Source: Devosia sp. LC5 (lineage in GTDB: Bacteria > Pseudomonadota > Alphaproteobacteria > Rhizobiales > Devosiaceae). From it: a stretch of DNA of 64,000 nt. The stretch lies in contig NZ_JNNO01000012.1 in the NCBI RefSeq assembly GCF_000735585.1, positions 1-64,000 of the forward strand, written 5' to 3'. A program made the translations under genes and the position numbers. Numbering within the stretch: position 1 is the stretch's first letter; each line of letters opens with the position of its first letter. Positions 63,055 through 64,000 of this stretch are shown piece by piece. The notes beneath the pieces are model-generated. The model ran no database searches, was not told the DNA's origin, and saw only the letters and a program-made list of their open reading frames with translations.

Positions 63055-63588
63055 ATGAACATCGACGCGATCCCAATCGGCAAGAACCCGCCCGACGACC
63101 TCAATGTCATCATCGAAGTTCCCCTGGGCGGCGAGCCGATCAAGTATGAGATCGATAAGGCCAGCGGCGCCCTCTTCGTCGATCGTTTCCTCTATACCCC
63201 GATGCGTTATCCCGGCAATTACGGCTTCGTGCCCCATACGCTGTGCGGCGATGGCGATCCGCTCGATGTCATCGTGATGAATTCGCGCCCGCTGGTGCCC
63301 GGCGCCGTGGTGCGGTCCCGCCCGGTCGGCGTGCTGTTCATGGAAGACGATGGCGGCCAGGACGAAAAGATCATCGCCGTGCCGGTCAGCAAGCTCACCC
63401 GCATGTATGACAATATCCTCGATATCGAAAATTTCCCCGAAATCCAGCTCGAACGGGTCAAGCACTTCTTCACCCATTACAAGGATCTCGAGCCCGGCAA
63501 ATGGGCCAAGATCGACCGGATCGGCAATCTGGCCGACGCCCGCAAGGTGATTCTTGATTCGATCGAACTGGCCAAGACACAGAAATAG
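63055..63588 (+). CDS. ppa: inorganic pyrophosphatase
   Basis: A 177-residue soluble family I pyrophosphatase. It hydrolyses pyrophosphate from biosynthetic reactions. The active-site signature [13 protein letters not shown] is intact, together with [12 protein letters not shown] and [13 protein letters not shown]. Normal size for the bacterial hexameric enzyme. The start is shared with no alternative upstream ATG in frame. Confidence 0.96.
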   Translation: MNIDAIPIGKNPPDDLNVIIEVPLGGEPIKYEIDKASGALFVDRFLYTPMRYPGNYGFVPHTLCGDGDPLDVIVMNSRPLVPGAVVRSRPVGVLFMEDDGGQDEKIIAVPVSKLTRMYDNILDIENFPEIQLERVKHFFTHYKDLEPGKWAKIDRIGNLADARKVILDSIELAKTQK

Positions 63589-63618
63589 GTTTTGGCGCTT
63601 GCTCGATAAAACCCGCGC

Positions 63619-64000
63619 ATGGGCGGATATGACGGGCCGCAAGCTGTGAGCGGGCGGATCGTCATTCTCAATGGTACGCCGCGGGCGGGTAAATCCTCCA
63701 TCGCGGCGGCCATGCAGCAGCACCTGCCCGGGCGCTGGATCAATCTGGGGGTCGACGCGCAGAACAAGACCTTGCCGCCGCAATTGCTGCCCGGCATCGG
63801 CCTGCGGCCAGGTGGCGAGCGGCCGGATCTCGAGCCCAATGTGATCCCGCTTTATCTGGCGCTCTATGGCGCGATCGCGGCTCATGCCCGGCAGGGTTTT
63901 GATGTGGTTGCCGATGTTGGCCATCATGATGATTATTCGCGGCCGCTCGGTATCCTGCCGCAATGCGCCCGGCTGCTGGCGGGGCTGCCGGTGCTGTTTG
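63619..64000 (+). CDS. chloramphenicol phosphotransferase-like P-loop kinase (partial)
   Basis: Only the first 127 codons are present; the gene continues past the right edge. It has a P-loop (ILNGTPRAGKSSIAAAMQQ) early on and a following W-I-N-x-G-V-D segment, which is the layout of the CPT (chloramphenicol phosphotransferase-like) family. Such proteins are usually small-molecule kinases and only a few confer antibiotic resistance. A GTG nine codons further in is an alternative start. Substrate not inferable. Confidence 0.7.
   Translation, partial: MGGYDGPQAVSGRIVILNGTPRAGKSSIAAAMQQHLPGRWINLGVDAQNKTLPPQLLPGIGLRPGGERPDLEPNVIPLYLALYGAIAAHARQGFDVVADVGHHDDYSRPLGILPQCARLLAGLPVLF

Overview
The window comes from a GC-rich alphaproteobacterial chromosome, most likely of the order Hyphomicrobiales (a Devosia-like organism is my best guess from gene content; I cannot test it here). 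Three things support this: a GTTC-N7-GTTC LexA box in front of an imuA-imuB-dnaE2 cassette, a mitofilin (Mic60)-type gene between hemD and hemY, and a type 2 argC. Almost all genes are chromosomal housekeeping or ordinary accessory genes. I saw no rRNA, CRISPR array, prophage, insertion sequence or plasmid gene.

Layout. 0-4.5 kb: a partial response regulator, priA with a disrupted 3' end, a small unknown gene, xerC and a DMT exporter. 4.6-6.1 kb: an exported protein made of six tandem two-cysteine repeats, ending in an intrinsic terminator. 6.1-13.9 kb: a flavoprotein, asd, a second DMT exporter, two small exported EF-hand proteins, a beta-carbonic anhydrase, nudK, and a divergent HxlR regulator/hydrolase pair sharing a palindromic operator. 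14.3-18.6 kb: sdhC-sdhD-sdhA-(DUF3052)-(small Cys protein)-hairpin repeat-sdhB. 18.7-21.7 kb: a TRAP transporter. 22.2-24.4 kb: an ArsR-controlled operon. 24.5-29 kb: a GFA protein, two PagL-like outer-membrane barrels, an LLM flavin oxidoreductase and a diguanylate cyclase.

29-32 kb holds a two-gene module (ClpP-like membrane serine protease plus a four-helix membrane protein) bracketed by two inverted copies of a ~120-bp palindromic repeat. 32-38 kb: deoD, argC, leuD, a GNAT enzyme, a RidA protein, a CPBP protease and leuB. 38-45 kb: rpsP and ffh facing left, then dapF-mtaB-ftsY-yciB facing right. 45-48 kb: tsaD-gpsA-yciI-EVE. 48-52.5 kb: hemC-hemD-mic60-hemY. 52.5-52.8 kb: a 5' half-copy of tRNA-Thr next to the intact gene. 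53-64 kb: a GGDEF/EAL protein, a pterin dehydratase, the SOS mutagenesis cassette with its LexA box, a TerB-like protein, ppa and a partial P-loop kinase.

Functional links are aspartate-family and branched-chain amino-acid synthesis (asd, dapF, leuB, leuD), arginine synthesis (argC), heme synthesis, respiratory complex II, co-translational membrane targeting (both SRP GTPases, ffh and ftsY), tRNA modification at A37 (tsaD, mtaB), damage-inducible mutagenesis and c-di-GMP turnover. The intergenic spacers are unusually rich in palindromic repeats. I can see at least four families, two of which recur in near-identical copies tens of kilobases apart. They are the most distinctive non-coding signal in the window.
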